NCBI GenBank assembly: GCA_022225965.2
Contig: JAKJXP020000035.1
Coordinates: 253,024-317,023, forward strand
DNA: 64,000 nucleotides
DNA from: Diatrype stigma
Taxonomy: Eukaryota > Ascomycota > Sordariomycetes > Xylariales > Diatrypaceae
Direction: 5' to 3'
The notes under the pieces were generated by a model. That model was not told the origin of the DNA, made no database searches, and saw nothing but the letters and a program-made list of their open reading frames with translations. Position 1 is the first letter of the stretch. Every line of letters starts with the position of its first letter. Positions 1 through 12,900 of the stretch are shown here, piece after piece. The translations under genes were made by a program, and so were the position numbers.

Positions 1-976
1 CACACATGTACCGACTTCCAATTTACTTTGTTAGTCAATTGATAGCCAATGCTATGTCTGCTGTCGTAGCAAGACTGTATGCGTTACGGGGGAAACTGGG
101 TCGTCGTTGCTCGGTAACGCGGCCGATAAGAGGGGTTGGATTAGAGGCCGGATCTGATCGACGAACTGCTTCTAGTGCAATAATAGATATTCTTGACCAA
201 TTGGACGATTCTGAAGAGACGTAACCGGAGAGATTGCAAGATTCGTTCGGTATCTGATTACAAGGTACTAGGGGAAGGCAAGACAAGACAGAAGGCGCCA
301 ACGGAGAGAAGAGAGGAAGGGTGGATTCGGGAGGTGCTGCTTTCCGTGCAAGTAACATTCGACGATCCAGAATAGGCTTGATCTCTTGGATTAACTCCCT
401 TGGCCACCTGCAATGCTGGTGTGAAGGTAGGTTAGGTAGGCTAGGTATCAGAATTCAACTGGCTTGCAGTTGTTAGATATGCAGAGCAGCCGATTGGGAA
501 GTCGACTGGGAAGGGAGGTCGAGCTAGGTATTGCTTAATTGCTTAGGATTAACAAGAGCAAGGTGAGGGTGAGGGTGATCTTGCGGTTCACTGCGAATAT
601 GAAACCAACAACCACCAAACGAACCGTTGCTTCGAGACTGCCGGAACACTGTCTTTCTCGTGGTGAAAAGACTGGTATTGAACTTGTCGAGAGAAGCGGC
701 ACTGGGTGAAGGGTCCGATTGGTGAAGGTGACTGGTGAGGTCGACGTCTGGTAAAGTCCAAAGACCAGAAGAGAGCTGTTGGCTGTGTTGGAGGGACCGG
801 ATGGTTTTTGTTCGCCGACAAGCTGCTTCGGCCGGAGTGGAGCGCAGTGAGCTCGTTCCCTGTACTACGGGCTGAGCGGGTTGCTTGCCCGCCGTTGTCA
901 GGGGCAATTCATGGGCAGGCTTGCTTTTTCACAGGCACCTGGATTGGTTGCCCAGCAGTGTCCCTAGGAACCCCCC

Positions 977-1010
977 CAGCAGCTCCAGCAGCCCCAGCAG
1001 CCCCAGCAGC
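977..1010. repeat. CCCAGCAG-type short tandem repeat
   Basis: A run of CAGC/CCCAGCAG units follows a C7 tract. In the plus frame it would code for repeated Ala-Pro-Ala. It is low-complexity sequence and the surrounding frame (808-1161) shows no domain, so I do not call it coding. Confidence 0.75.
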
Positions 1011-1632
1011 GCATGTCCCTTCTGTGAGTGACTGTACATACATAGGCCTGCAGGACCCGCAAGCACCTGCAAGGGCAGCTCCGCCCACTAGCGTCGTCGC
1101 TGCCCTCTCTGCCTCTCGGCCCCCTCCACTACTCCAGTCTGCGCTTTCTGGAGTCTGCTAAGCCTACAATACGGGAATCCCTACGTAGGTATGTAGCTAC
1201 TTACAGCCAGCCCAGCATGCTTTAGCCAGTGGGGTTGCCCTATTCTTGTTTGTTACAAGGCTCTACAGTACATCTTAGTGGATTGCCTGTCACCACCATC
1301 TCATGTTAAGCGCCCTAGCGCCCTGCTCTAGCAACTGCTTTATCGCATCCGTTAGCGGGCAGCAGTTTGGTACCTGCCGACATACCATAGTCACAGTAGG
1401 TAGTAGGTACCTTACATCATAGCCTGCACAAGCGAGCGGTGAAAGCCTGTATTAACTTGCCCAAGCTCCCCTACTGGTTTAAGCTCTACCGTGCATTTCC
1501 TGATTCAGCCAATACACGGGTGCTATGCAGCTAAGTATGTCGTGCTTAAACACCCAACACCTAGTTGGGTACAAAGCACAATGTTCCAACCTCTGATCGT
1601 ATCTACGTGTTAGTGTGAATATCGCAGCTTAC

Positions 1633-1687
1633 TATGTATGTATGTATGTATGTATGTATGTATGTATGTAGGTAGGTAGGTAGGTAG
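1633..1687. repeat. Compound microsatellite (TATG)n-(TAGG)n
   Basis: About nine TATG units run directly into four TAGG units and end in TAG. The second half is built from the same TAGG word that is scattered through other intergenic regions of this window. It is likely length-variable by replication slippage. Confidence 0.9.
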
Positions 1688-1883
1688 TGTAGTGCCTCTG
1701 CATATATGCATACTTGGGTAGTTATATGGATGTATGCTTGGTTTAGCACCCTTCTAGGGCCGAGATCCGTCGTTCGTGGACAACACAGGCGTTCATGCCT
1801 CTAAAGCCTTAGGCTTGCGATCCCCATGTGTATAGGCAGGCGTATCTGCACGATGATGGGCTACAGATATGTAGTGACTGGTT

Positions 1884-1907
1884 GCTGGGCTGCTGGGCTG
1901 CTGGGCT
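1884..1907. repeat. GCTGGGCT tandem repeat, three copies
   Basis: Three head-to-tail copies of the octamer GCTGGGCT lie in gene-free DNA and end just before a TACCTAGGTA palindrome. Confidence 0.8.
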
Positions 1908-2560
1908 AGATACCTAGGTATTATTACACATACATCCACACATATACATGCTATGTATGTAGGAAGATGGAGATCTGGGAGATTTGATGATAGCTCAGAC
2001 CATTTCCTGAACATGGCTCAGCCAAATCCATTCCTCAACATAGCAACGACTGAGAGATTCTACCTACTGAAGACAAGTTCTCCGTTTCTACTGCAAAGAT
2101 GGACCTTTCGATATGGAGGAAGTTTGTTTCAGTTATCATCTTACCATTATGCGGCAGCCCAACACGCTCAATGAACGGGGCCCGTAACCATACTGTGTAT
2201 AAGACCTTGAGAGCTTACACATCGCACTACAAGCAATCGCACTATAAGGGGCCTTCCAGACATGGAACCTACCCTCGTTATTACAGCCTGTGGCTTTCGC
2301 ATTGATCGTAAGATATATTCGGATATGTTTGTAGTCCAAACGCCTAGCAGACTATTGGAACTATTCGAGAGCTTAGGATCCCTCGGGACCCTATTAGATG
2401 TGTTGTCTTATACCTTTCCTCCCTGTCTTTGCCTTCAGCTACCCACTGTTTGACCCCGCGCTTACTGTATTGTACTACCAAACTACAGAATACCTAACAG
2501 GATAACTGCAGGTGTGCTGTCATTCCGCATTGGGTATTCACCTCGATCCTGATGCAGACA

Positions 2561-2585
2561 CCAGGAGTCCAGGAGTCCAGGGGTC
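2561..2585. repeat. CCAGGAGT short tandem repeat
   Basis: Two perfect copies of CCAGGAGT and a third, diverged copy (CCAGGGGT) lie in gene-free DNA. No function is visible. Confidence 0.7.
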
Positions 2586-4652
2586 TAGGAAAACCCATGA
2601 GCCTGCAGCTCTCAGAATGAATATCCGTCACATCGGAAAAGCATGATTTAGTTCGAGCCATAAGGCTACATTTGGCGCCTATGCCCCTACTTCGCCCGTC
2701 ATGTATATGCTCCCCTAGCCTCATAGGTTGCATACGATCGTGGCCTTATCGAGCATCACGGAGCCAGATGCGACCTACCGGGAAATAATGTTGCTTCTGC
2801 TGCAACCTTGAGCTACCCAGAGACGCATGCCCTGTAAAAGGTCCATCATGGCGAGCTCCTCATTGGCCTGAGACCCCGGACAGACCGCCAGGGTTCGGTG
2901 ACTGAGACAAGGTTCAGTGAGCAGACATTTGTGAGCCGAATGTTTCACAGCGTTCCATCCAAAGCTGCTCTAGGAAATCTGGCTAGGTAGGGTAGTTGCG
3001 ATGAGAATGACTTCTAGCCGCCAAATGGCTTGGCTGGCTGAATGCGGCATATCATCCAGGCCATCTCTGCTCGGCAGAATACCTATCTCGACCACAGCTT
3101 GGCTACCCAAGTAATTACTGGCTCCATTCTGACCACGATGGCAAAGTGAGGTTTCCAGTCATAGATTTGATCTATCTATGTTCGATGTGTTCTAGAGCGA
3201 ACCCACACCCAGCACAATTCGGTGCCATCCAACACCGAGAATGAATCGTCTCGAAATAAATTATCCCTTCATAGGTACTAGTTAGATGACAGACAGTCTC
3301 AACCAAGCGCATGCCGCACGATTGACTGATTGGTCAAGAAACCGAGATCTGGTCCGTAGTGTCCCATGGCGGCCAGGCGGAATGAATCTTCTTCGGAGAC
3401 CCGATCTCTAATCAGCATCCCAAGGTTATAAACCTCCAGAAAATTCACGATGCAACCCAAAAGAATTACCCCAGATTCGGAGCTTCACGCTCTCCCCGAT
3501 GGCCTTAGTAAGACATTTGAGATCCAAGCTCGGATTTGCAACAGTACATAAATGTGAAGGCTCCTGTCGAATGATTCCTCAAACCACCAAATAGCCCCTA
3601 TTCTTGTGAGAATTTAGGGGGCCCCATCTATATATCTTTACTGGAACATACTTACCTACTTCGTAGCATTTAATATTGTTTCGCCGCGGTTGCTGTGTGA
3701 ATGCTCGGTCTTTATCCTGGCAAGTTTACTGACATGGATACGCCGTCCCGCTCGCGGTTGTAAGTAATTGTACGAGGCGGACCATCGCAAGGGAGCATAA
3801 AATTGGGCTATGGCAGAAACCGTAGAGATCCTTCCTAGACCGAACCCGCACAGGCAACTTGCAAGGGCACTAGCCAAGCTCACGTTGGATGAGGGTCTCC
3901 GGGTCTTGTTCTCTTGGAAGCTTGACAGATGCAAGTTTACACAGTACAGCGCCACATGCTAACTATGAACCACAATGCTGGGTACAAACAATAGGCAGGG
4001 CTCCCGTCCCCGATGTTATAGTGAAGCTCAACTATAAACCTCGCAATATAGCCAGCGGCTTGTTATATATAGGCGGCTTGCTCATCTTCAAATTTAACAT
4101 CGCAGTAACTACAGCGCTCTTTACGAGGACCAATGGCTCCGTGTCGCCACATGATTGGACGGCACAAGCGCGAGGTCCATCTTGTCATTTCAAAGGGCCA
4201 AACGTCTTTTTTTCTCTTCCTATTCCATGTTCTAGTCTAGAACAAGTACAGAACACCCGAGCCTAGGTGAACTCGTTCGACGCTCGAGCCGCGTCCGGGG
4301 GAAAACTCCAGAGCTCGATCCTAGAGCTAGGCTAGATTTTTTGGTATGTAGTTTGCTGTTGGGCCATAGCCCATAGTTATTATCGAGCGGTTGCTGTGCT
4401 AAGCGCAAGGGAATCCATACCATGCAGCTCAGCGAAGAAAAGAAAACTCTGACCCGAACGGAGATGAGGTTGAATGGCCGGGCAACGAGGCTAGTCAATA
4501 ACTATACCGCTTCAATTGATACCGCTTAAGTAAATAACAAACAGCAGAAACCTTCACGAAGACTGACCAAAGCTCAAGGTCAAAAGGAATGACGAACTGT
4601 CGCTCTATTGCCTGCTTGCATGTTTGCTAAACTTGACACTTGATACTAATTG

Positions 4653-4668
4653 ATATATATATATATAT
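4653..4668. repeat. AT dinucleotide repeat
   Basis: An uninterrupted (AT)8 run in gene-free DNA. It is not placed as a promoter element for any recognised gene. Confidence 0.8.
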
Positions 4669-5188
4669 GTAGCAACTTCCAAGGTTCTCTCACCCTTTCG
4701 GTGAATTTAGTTCCGGATTTAGAAACTCATCTACATAGTACATAGGCAGCTAGATCTATAGCACGCAATAGGTCGCGAAACGGAAGACCTAGCGTGAGCA
4801 ATCTTGGCTGGCATCGGGGAGGCTGTCCTTCGATCACGCATCCAAAAGGCCGATCGCCTGGGTCGGGAAAGCAGCACCGCCAACGTCATTACAAGCTCAA
4901 ACCAGCCGGGGTTTCCTGCTTCGGCGTTCATGGGCGCCGGGCTCGGGTGACCTAGCGTGGGATCTTCAGCACATCCCCCTGCGTGAATGGGCAGGACCGC
5001 TCCGCGACGTCGTCATAGTTCACGATAGATCCGACGCCCGTTCAGCCCCGTTCAGGACCAAGGGGAGGTTTCCCCAGTCCTTCCAGGGACGGCTGCTGCA
5101 TGCAAATGGCGGCCGGAGAATCTGCACCAACGCGACAGCTTCATCAACTAACTGCCCAGAGTGCCGAGATCATCTCGGCTCGGTGGAT

Positions 5189-5204
5189 GGCTGGCTGGCT
5201 GGCT
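5189..5204. repeat. GGCT tetranucleotide repeat
   Basis: Four consecutive GGCT units in gene-free DNA; a simple slippage repeat. Confidence 0.8.
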
Positions 5205-7467
5205 GTTGTTTACATACCTACCTACTTACATGGGAAACCTCGCGCAGGATTCACCAACGGCACAGCCCGGCGGCAGCATCTATCTTCATCTTCATCAATG
5301 GCGTGACAAAACTGCCAGAGCTGTCCGTCGCAATCACTTGCATGAATGCAGAGGGATTCGGGGCGGTAGACCAATGAGAATCCTCAATTGCACTCCCCTC
5401 CCTTTCCAGAACTAGTCGCCGACAGTGCGGCACAACCGGAACAGTCTATTTGCATCTACTAACTCATGTACTACTATCATGTACCTGCTGACGGCACTCG
5501 TCCCTCTCACCTGATTGGATCGACAGTAACCGGTAGCTTGATCGTGTTGGTGAGCCTTTATTTGTGTGCGTGTGTTCAGCTGTCTGATGGCGTCTGATGT
5601 GCGTGGGTCTACACCTCGTTTAGACGATTTGCGGGCGCCCCCGGACAATCGAGGGTATGTATCGCAGTATCATTAACTATCATCTCGATTCCCGCGTGAA
5701 GGGAAATCGCATTGAACCCCACGGCGATAGTCTTCCACTGATTGCCATGTATCGTAGCTTGCGCTGCCAGGCTTTCCCTTGCGGGAACCCGTGTCTGGAG
5801 TGGTTGGGTGGTTCAATGTGACCGTCATAAAACAATTGTCTTGCGTGGCTCCGCGATAGCGTTGCATGGCGCCGTTTGAAGTTCAACAAGGGCGGCGGCG
5901 ATGGAGCTTACGAGAGAGCGGGAATCCACCCGAGAGTGAAAAGTGAGGGGTAATGGGGACTTTAAAAAGTAAACAGCCGTTTCCGCGTGCAAAGTAAACA
6001 ATCGCGCTTATCTTCGACCCCTGTCTTGTCACGAGGTCACGGGCGTCGCTAAACCGTAAAGGGACGTCAGCTCCAACTTCATCTCTTGGTCCCAACCAGA
6101 ACTACGTAGCAGCATCTTGATGTATCAAACCCAGCCCAGCTTCGTTATTGATACCAAAGCTACGCTGGATGATCGAGCTACATAGCACTCGTTCTATCAT
6201 CCTGCCATACGTCAAACTGATGCCATGCACGTTCTACCCGGGCACGCATCCCGTGAGTGCGCAGCTATGTATGTAGCTGAACTCCGCATGGGCCGCAGGC
6301 GGAGGCTGGGTCTCGACATCGGGACAGCCCTAAGCATCGCCCGCGGCACGCACGGGAACACGGGCCGCGGCCATGCAATGCCGGGTGAGGAGGAAGCGCA
6401 CGTCATGCGGGGCCGGCCGGCACTGGCTTATGCTCCCGACGGTAAGGGGATTATGGCCAGTCAGTCACAATTGCTCGCTTGTTCGGGGTTCTGCTCGAGC
6501 AGTAGCTCTACGGTCTCGTCAAGGCTTTGAGACAGCGGGATCATGAAGGTGCCCAGCTGCACATGGCGCTACTGTTAGATGAACCGTGTTCGACTAGGGA
6601 TTTCCAACCAGGTATTTGTATTCGTGAAACCGAGACCTTTGTACGGGAGCTGAAGCGTAGAAAAACGAATGGTGGTGTAGATAGTACCGTCTCGTTTCAT
6701 GGGATGACGCCCCCACCGGAGTTGACCCCTATCATGTATCACCCCAGGGATACTTACTAGACAAGACAACCATTTTGTTTTTCGTGTCATTTTCAAATAG
6801 CTACTTCTATCCGTAGACTAGTGGTATATAGACCAATTTCCAGTAAATTTGGAACATATATGGGATATATTGCTTATTGAGACACTAAAGCTTGACATTA
6901 CCAGGTGCAAACTGCCTTGAGTCGTTGAGCAAGTAAATGATGAATATACCATGCTCGTTCATTGCAAGAAACATCGATTTGAAAGGATTGGGCTTGTAAT
7001 CATACTGTGTTTCTCGTATGAACACTGACGATAATCAGGAGCTAGATTCTAATGCCAACGATAGTATCAAAAACTACAAGGTGCTGTCCGATATAGAAAT
7101 TCTGGTGTGGGAGGTACCGAAACGCCCAAGGCTAGTAGTTATGAAGCCTGGTTATATAATCCGATTCTCCAACAAGATATGCACGCTGGTTAATCAAGGA
7201 CCACGTACTTGGAGGGTGGCATCTCAGCCGAGTTTTCTCAAACGAGTATACCAACAGGGAAATGAAAGATTACGGAGCCAGAAACCTATGGACTCTCATG
7301 TGCATCAGAGAAATTATTGACCCTCTGCTATTGCACACCACTATCGTATATGACCAAACTTATATGCATCGGCAGAAGCCCCCCAAGCTGCTATGTAAAT
7401 GCTAAAATGGGTATCATCGATCATTTCCCATGCCATTCCGTTAACGCCGAACTTGATATTATGTATC

Positions 7468-9256
7468 TCATGCAGTGAAATCCCATGGTTTGAAGACCTC
7501 GTTGAACTTGCTGACGTCGCCGGTTTCTTCGGAGACCGGCTGAATGACGTTTTTCCAATCCACCCTGTCCTCAAGGCCCAGGAGCTTGGCCATGACCTTA
7601 CGACCGAACTGCAGATCAAAGCGGAAGCCCTCGTCGAGGCGCATGACGAGCTCCTTACTATGGATGCTAGTGTCGCCATCATCGGACCAAAGCCACACGC
7701 GGAAATAATCGCCTGGCTCGTCAATGCCAGAGCCAAGCTCCGTCTCCTGGAACGCGGGGTAGTTGCGATTCTCGGCCTCGACCTTGAAGCCAGCTTCGAC
7801 AAGTCCCTTCTGGACTAGTTCGATCGGGACGGGTAAGAATTGCCAGTGAAGGTGGACGTTTGTCTGGCGGCTGATTTCCCAGCTGACCGCGCCGAGTTTG
7901 TGTTTCGACTGCGTCGCAACCATTGCCTGCAGTGCTTCCTTGAACCGAGTCATCTCTCGGTATGTCTTTTCGGCGGCTGCGGCCATAAGACGGATCGTGG
8001 GTTCGTGAGGCAAGGGGACGATGAGCTGATGGCATGGGAAGAAAAAGCCCGAAGAGGAGAAAGTATCGGGAGCTGGCAGAGGACCTTTGGCCGTAGTCAC
8101 ATAGCTCTCCTCTCCAATGGAACAGATCATGTGCGTGTCCAAGTTCGAGTTGCTCAGACAAAAGAAGCATCGATCCGGACCAGGCGGAGGTGATCGCGCC
8201 CTTCGTGCGCGGCGTCCACGGTGGCCATCCCCATGGTGGTCATGACTGTTAGCAAAGCGACCATAGGAATCACCATCAGTCGGTGCAGCGCGCTTCCGTG
8301 GGTTCGACCGTGTCAAGAATGGCGAGACAGTGATACCTGCAGGAACAGAAGAAGTTGTCTCACCAACCTGAAGGTTGAATGCGTACAAGGCCTTCTGCTT
8401 GGCAGAGTTACCAAAGGGCGCAAGTGAGATAAAACGAGTCACTGCCTTCTCATCCGACTCAGGGTTACTAGGAGGATGGAAGAAGGGCTCCCGCTCGTAG
8501 AAGAACTCGTTGAGTGAGGTAGAAAAGTGGTAACGGGGCTTCAGAGCGGCGCATAAACCGGCTATCTCTTCAGAGCTGGCAATCGTAGCCTGATTCTCGG
8601 GGGTGATTGGCACTTTCGAGCCGGTCCAGACACCCGAAGGCCAGGTGGTAGTAAGCAGGATATCGGCAGAATTGGCACCGCGAAGGATCTTGGCGTCATC
8701 GGCAGTGTAAAGTGGCATATGCTGCTCCTTGGACTGGCCTCCTACTATGGTCTTGTCGAGGACACCGCCCAGCACCACAATACGCACGCCGTCAGAGGTT
8801 TTAGTGACACTGCGCTTTCCGAGAAAGTGAAGATTCTCGCAAATCTAGAAGGGACATCATTAGCACCAAGAGAAGGAAAAGGGAGTTTTACTCGAGCTGT
8901 AGACAGGGAAGGGCATAGCAAAGGTCAGAACTCACATCCTCGTCTTTCTCGACGAGCTCGATGACCTGCTCAGGCAAGGGATTGGTGCCGACAGTGAAAT
9001 ATGTCGAGAGCGGCACATTGACCTGGCCACTGAGCAGGCGCGAGAGAGCATCTTTATCTTGGTCGGCACTGAACAGGTTGCCAGTGATGATAGCGAACGA
9101 GAAGTTCTGCTTGGCATGAAGAGCCGCGAGTTTCTTAAAAGCCGACTCGAAGTTGCCGTTGAGGCTCCCCAACACGAGTCTAAAGTCCTATGTTAGCTGT
9201 GGCTGTATATCTGAAACAGGCCTCGGAGGCGTTGGGTCTTACATCTTGGCTGCCAT
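7468..9256 (-). CDS. drn1: Drn1/CWF19L1-type CwfJ-domain protein
   Basis: Predicted 544-residue protein from three exons: 9256-9243, 9179-8936 and 8844-7468. The 14-nt first exon is supported because joining it restores M-A-A-K-I-L-V-L-G-S-L-N-G, the usual beginning of the family. The N-terminal third resembles the inactive metallophosphoesterase-like domain of Drn1/CWF19L1. The C-terminal half holds CwfJ_C domain 1 (the CFFC...HM segment with S-I-G-E-E, about residue 300) and CwfJ_C domain 2, ending in the typical W-K...KPWDF tail. Family members work with the lariat-debranching enzyme Dbr1 in intron turnover in the nucleus. The N-terminal domain distinguishes it from Cwf19/CWF19L2. It is transcribed divergently from UTP20 across 741 bp. 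Introns are 63 and 91 nt. A basic low-complexity stretch (R-R-A-R-R-A-R) precedes the CwfJ domain. Confidence 0.9.
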
Positions 9257-9997
9257 TGTGCGTTGTGCGTTGTGAAGACTTGATTGTGAACACTTAATGA
9301 ATGAGCTTGAGCTGGCAGGAGCTGCTTGAGCTGAAGGAAGCTTCAGCTTGAGCTAGGTAGAATTTAGAGTTTAAAGTCGCGATGCACCAATGCGACGCGC
9401 ATGCCCCACATAATAGTCTTAAGTGGACCTTGAGGCTGGAGCTAAGCAGGTACCTCCAGAATTGCCCGTTTCGGATGTGGTTACTTTCATATGAGTTGTC
9501 AGGTTAGAGGTTGGTAGCTGGTGTTGCACTATGTACGAGGTATTAATTGATTTGTAGATGATTTATGTTTTTAAAGGGGGTGCTTGTTAGAGTCTGTTAA
9601 GTATGGCTAGAGCAAACCAGCGTTTAATCTTGAGACTTCGAAAGCGGTTGTGTAGGAAGTACGAAGTAGTAGGTACCTAGTTAGTTCACGTGCCTAGGCT
9701 AGTTGAAGATAATTATTGGTAAGTGCTAAGATGGAACGGGAAGTTGCTGGGAAAGGGTTAGTGCGACGTAGCTTCCTGCCCCACATGTCGACGGGCACTA
9801 GTCTATCGGTCTATCTTATCAGGTTATCTCAGAAAAAAGTTGGACGTCGCGTTCAATGTCACTTTCTATAGTTCCAGTGGGGCGGAAAGTACGCAGCAAC
9901 ATACATTCAATCCATTCATTTACTGCATAGCGACAAGGACGAGGACGAGGACTGTTTGGTTGACTGCGATATAAGGACGACAGTCTAACCTGTCAAG
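9257..9997. promoter_or_regulatory. Divergent promoter between drn1 and UTP20
   Basis: This 741-bp spacer separates the start codons of two divergent RNA-metabolism genes, so it must hold both promoters. It contains a CACGTG E-box-like hexamer near 9688 and a TAGGTACCTAG word near 9670. No TATA box is obvious near either start, which fits housekeeping genes. Confidence 0.5.
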
Positions 9998-12900
9998 ATG
10001 TCCTCAAAGTCAAAGAACTCGGGACGCATAGTCAAGTCTCGAAAGGGCAAGACAGGAACTCCCCACCAAAAGAACCACCGCTGGGAGTCTTTCAGTACCA
10101 AGATATCCAAGCTTCATTCTCTCGACCCTCTGCGGAAGGTGCGCCGACATGACCTCGACGTCGAAGATCTCCAGGCGACGACCTCCTACTTCAGGAACGG
10201 CTTGGAGAAATGGGCAGACCTAAACATATCAAAAGACTTCACCTCTTTCCGGAGGGAGGTGATGCCGCTCTGCGAGAGTTTGCCTCAAATCCTACATTTC
10301 GAGACCAAGATTATGGAATTGCTGGCCAAGTATATATCAATACAAGAGAAGGAATCATTAGAAGCACTTCTGGAGCTCCTGACTGCTTTCGCGCACGACC
10401 TCGGTACACGATTCGAGAAACACTATCCGACTGCCCTCAACCTGATCACCGAAATTGCTAGCCGGCCTCAAGATGCCGCCGTCGTCGAGTGGACTTTCGC
10501 CTGCTTGGCATTTTTGTTCAAATATCTGTCCAAACTTCTGGTCCCCGATCTACGACCAACGTACGATGCTCTAGCATCGTTGCTCGGCAAGGCGAGAAAC
10601 CCGCCACATATAGTTCGCTTCGCCGCCGAGGCTCTAAGTTTCCTGGTTAAGAAAGCTGCTGCTCCGGCTAACCGAGAGAAGGCATTGCCGATATTGATCG
10701 AGCATGCTCGACTGGACCTTGAATCTACCAGAGAAACCCGGCAGATGAGTCTATATTACCATGGATTGATGACAACCTTTGCTGAGGCGATCAAGGGCCA
10801 TGGGCAGGGCGTACATACGACAGGGCCTGAGATCGTCAGAGGCTTGATAATGGCCCTGCCAGATAACGAGAGTGTAACTTCAGAATCGATGACCTGGATA
10901 GACCTCGTATCCGGCGTGCTCGTTAGTATCGTTCATCACACGACGGCTGAAACCTTCGGTCCGATAGCCGAGACCATCATCGATGTCGCAAGTAGAGATG
11001 AGCGCATTAGTAATTACCCGCTTCGAAATTGTCTCTATATCAGGCTCCTAGGGACCATATCCGGGGTTCGAAAAGGAAATCGAATAGTCGACTGGTCAGC
11101 ACTCTTGAAATCTCTACAGGGCTCCTTGAATGGTATATCCAAGGATCGAAATATACTTGACAATAGTGCGTCTTCGGCAGTATGGCAGCAAGTCATTGTG
11201 AACGTTGCAATTTTATGGGCGAACTCTCCCATGGAAGCTGTCATACCATTCATCACAGACTTTATGAATGCTATGACGCGCGAGCCCTTGATGAAGTGGT
11301 TCATACCATTCTGCTCATACTTAGCCGATCTCGATTCGACAAGGTTCCGAAGTCTTTTCATCAAGCAGTTCCAAAAGTAGGTTATAACTCTTCATAGCCC
11401 ATATTTACCTCCCCGTTTAGCCTGCTCACATTGGTCTATAGATTCGTCGTCTTGCATTGGTCTAATGCCTCGAATGAGGATATGTTGTGCGTGTCTCTCC
11501 CACGTATGGTAGAGTCGGGAGGGTTGCCATCCACCCGGGATGCTGAGGGTTTCCAGTTGCCACAGTCATGGCAGGACCAGATCGTGAGCAAGTTTGAACG
11601 TCTGGAGATCTCCCCCTTTCCAGAGCAAGGTGCCTCTAGCACTTACAACAAGGACCCCAAGACTTGGCATGATAAATGTCTCCCTAAGTATTCAGCCCTT
11701 CTCAGGCTGCTGGAGTCGACAACTGTTCGGCCCTCAACATACGGCCCGATAGCAGATATTTTGCTAAGAAAACTAAAGTTGGCACTCAGGCCATCTTCGT
11801 CTCATGCCACCGAGGAAGCCCACTTCATCATAAGCCAAGGATTTGCCGCCTACCTGCGAATGAGCAAGATTACAGGCCAGATCGATAGTTCTATTGGGCC
11901 GTTACTCAGAGCTGCAGCTCCTCGGTACCATAGGCTCACAGGGTTTTTGGAAGCCATGATCGCCTACGAGGAGAGTGTACACAATACCTCGAGCTCCCCC
12001 TCACGGAGTGATAGCAGCGGCAGTAACGAAAACGAGGACCCTCTTCTGAAGAGCCTCGTGGATAATTTGTCTGCCCCCTCACACGAACATCGCCTAGCTT
12101 CTTTGAAGCTACTCCGCAAGCTTGACCAAGCGCCAGACCAATTGGAGTGTCTTGCGATCATGCTCCAGACGGAAGAGATGCCGTTGGACTTACAGAGCGT
12201 GCGTGCTATACAGATGCATATTCGCAAACTAGCCATGAACTATCCCCAACTGAGTCGGGATACCTGGCTTCAGCAAGCTGTACCTTCATTCCTCTTCGGA
12301 ATGTTGACCGTACGTTTGGCGCCGGTCTGGGATGCCGCTGTAGAGGCTTTGTCGCAAATCAGCCAGACCAAAGCTGGTGAGGAAGCTGTATCGGAAATCG
12401 CGTTCAAGTGGATGGAAAACCCGTCAAAACGTTGGGACGGGCCTACAAAGGAGGCGACTGCTTCATCGTATCACGGTTTGACGGACTTCGAATGCCTTAA
12501 CCTCGCGAAACTACACGATAAAGCCAGGGATGTAGAACACATCCTCGAAAATTCTCCTGATGTTCTATTGCAATCCTTCGAAGAGAACCAGCGCCTTGTC
12601 CCGGAACTGTTGGCTAATGCCCGGTCCCAGGCCCTGAAGGTCTTTGCAGCTGCCCCGGCTTTAGCTGAGAAAAGGTCTCGTAGGCTTGTCCCGTATTTCC
12701 TGTCTTGGAGTCTTGAAAGTGAAGAGCAGGATAGCTCCGGCGATGACACGAACGAAGCTCCTGGAGAATCTTGGTCTCTCTTTGATAAAAAGGCCCTTCT
12801 TGGCGTGTTTTCACAGTTTTCGAACCCCAAAGTTCTGTATCAAACCCACCAGGTCTATAAAGCATTGCTCGGACAGCTTGCAAATGGCGACCCAGAGATT

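Larger units (their letters stand above)
1..7467. other. Gene-poor left flank, no supported gene
   Basis: About 7.4 kb in which no reading frame on either strand has a recognisable domain or a convincing exon structure. Frames of 60-150 codons occur (for example 7018-7320 plus and 808-1161 plus) but look like chance or low-complexity frames. The sequence is rich in short TAGGTA/TACCTA words and contains several simple repeats, listed separately. I see no transposase, reverse transcriptase or long terminal repeat. It could hold regulatory DNA, a non-coding transcript, or a heavily decayed element that cannot be recognised by eye. Confidence 0.6.

Noticed and set aside
808..1161. 117-codon frame with Ala-Pro repeat
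   Set aside because: Its composition comes from the CCCAGCAG repeat; there is no domain, signal peptide or splice-supported continuation.
7018..7320. 100-codon frame with polar N-terminus
   Set aside because: No similarity I can recognise, no signal peptide and no upstream promoter feature; not enough to call a gene.
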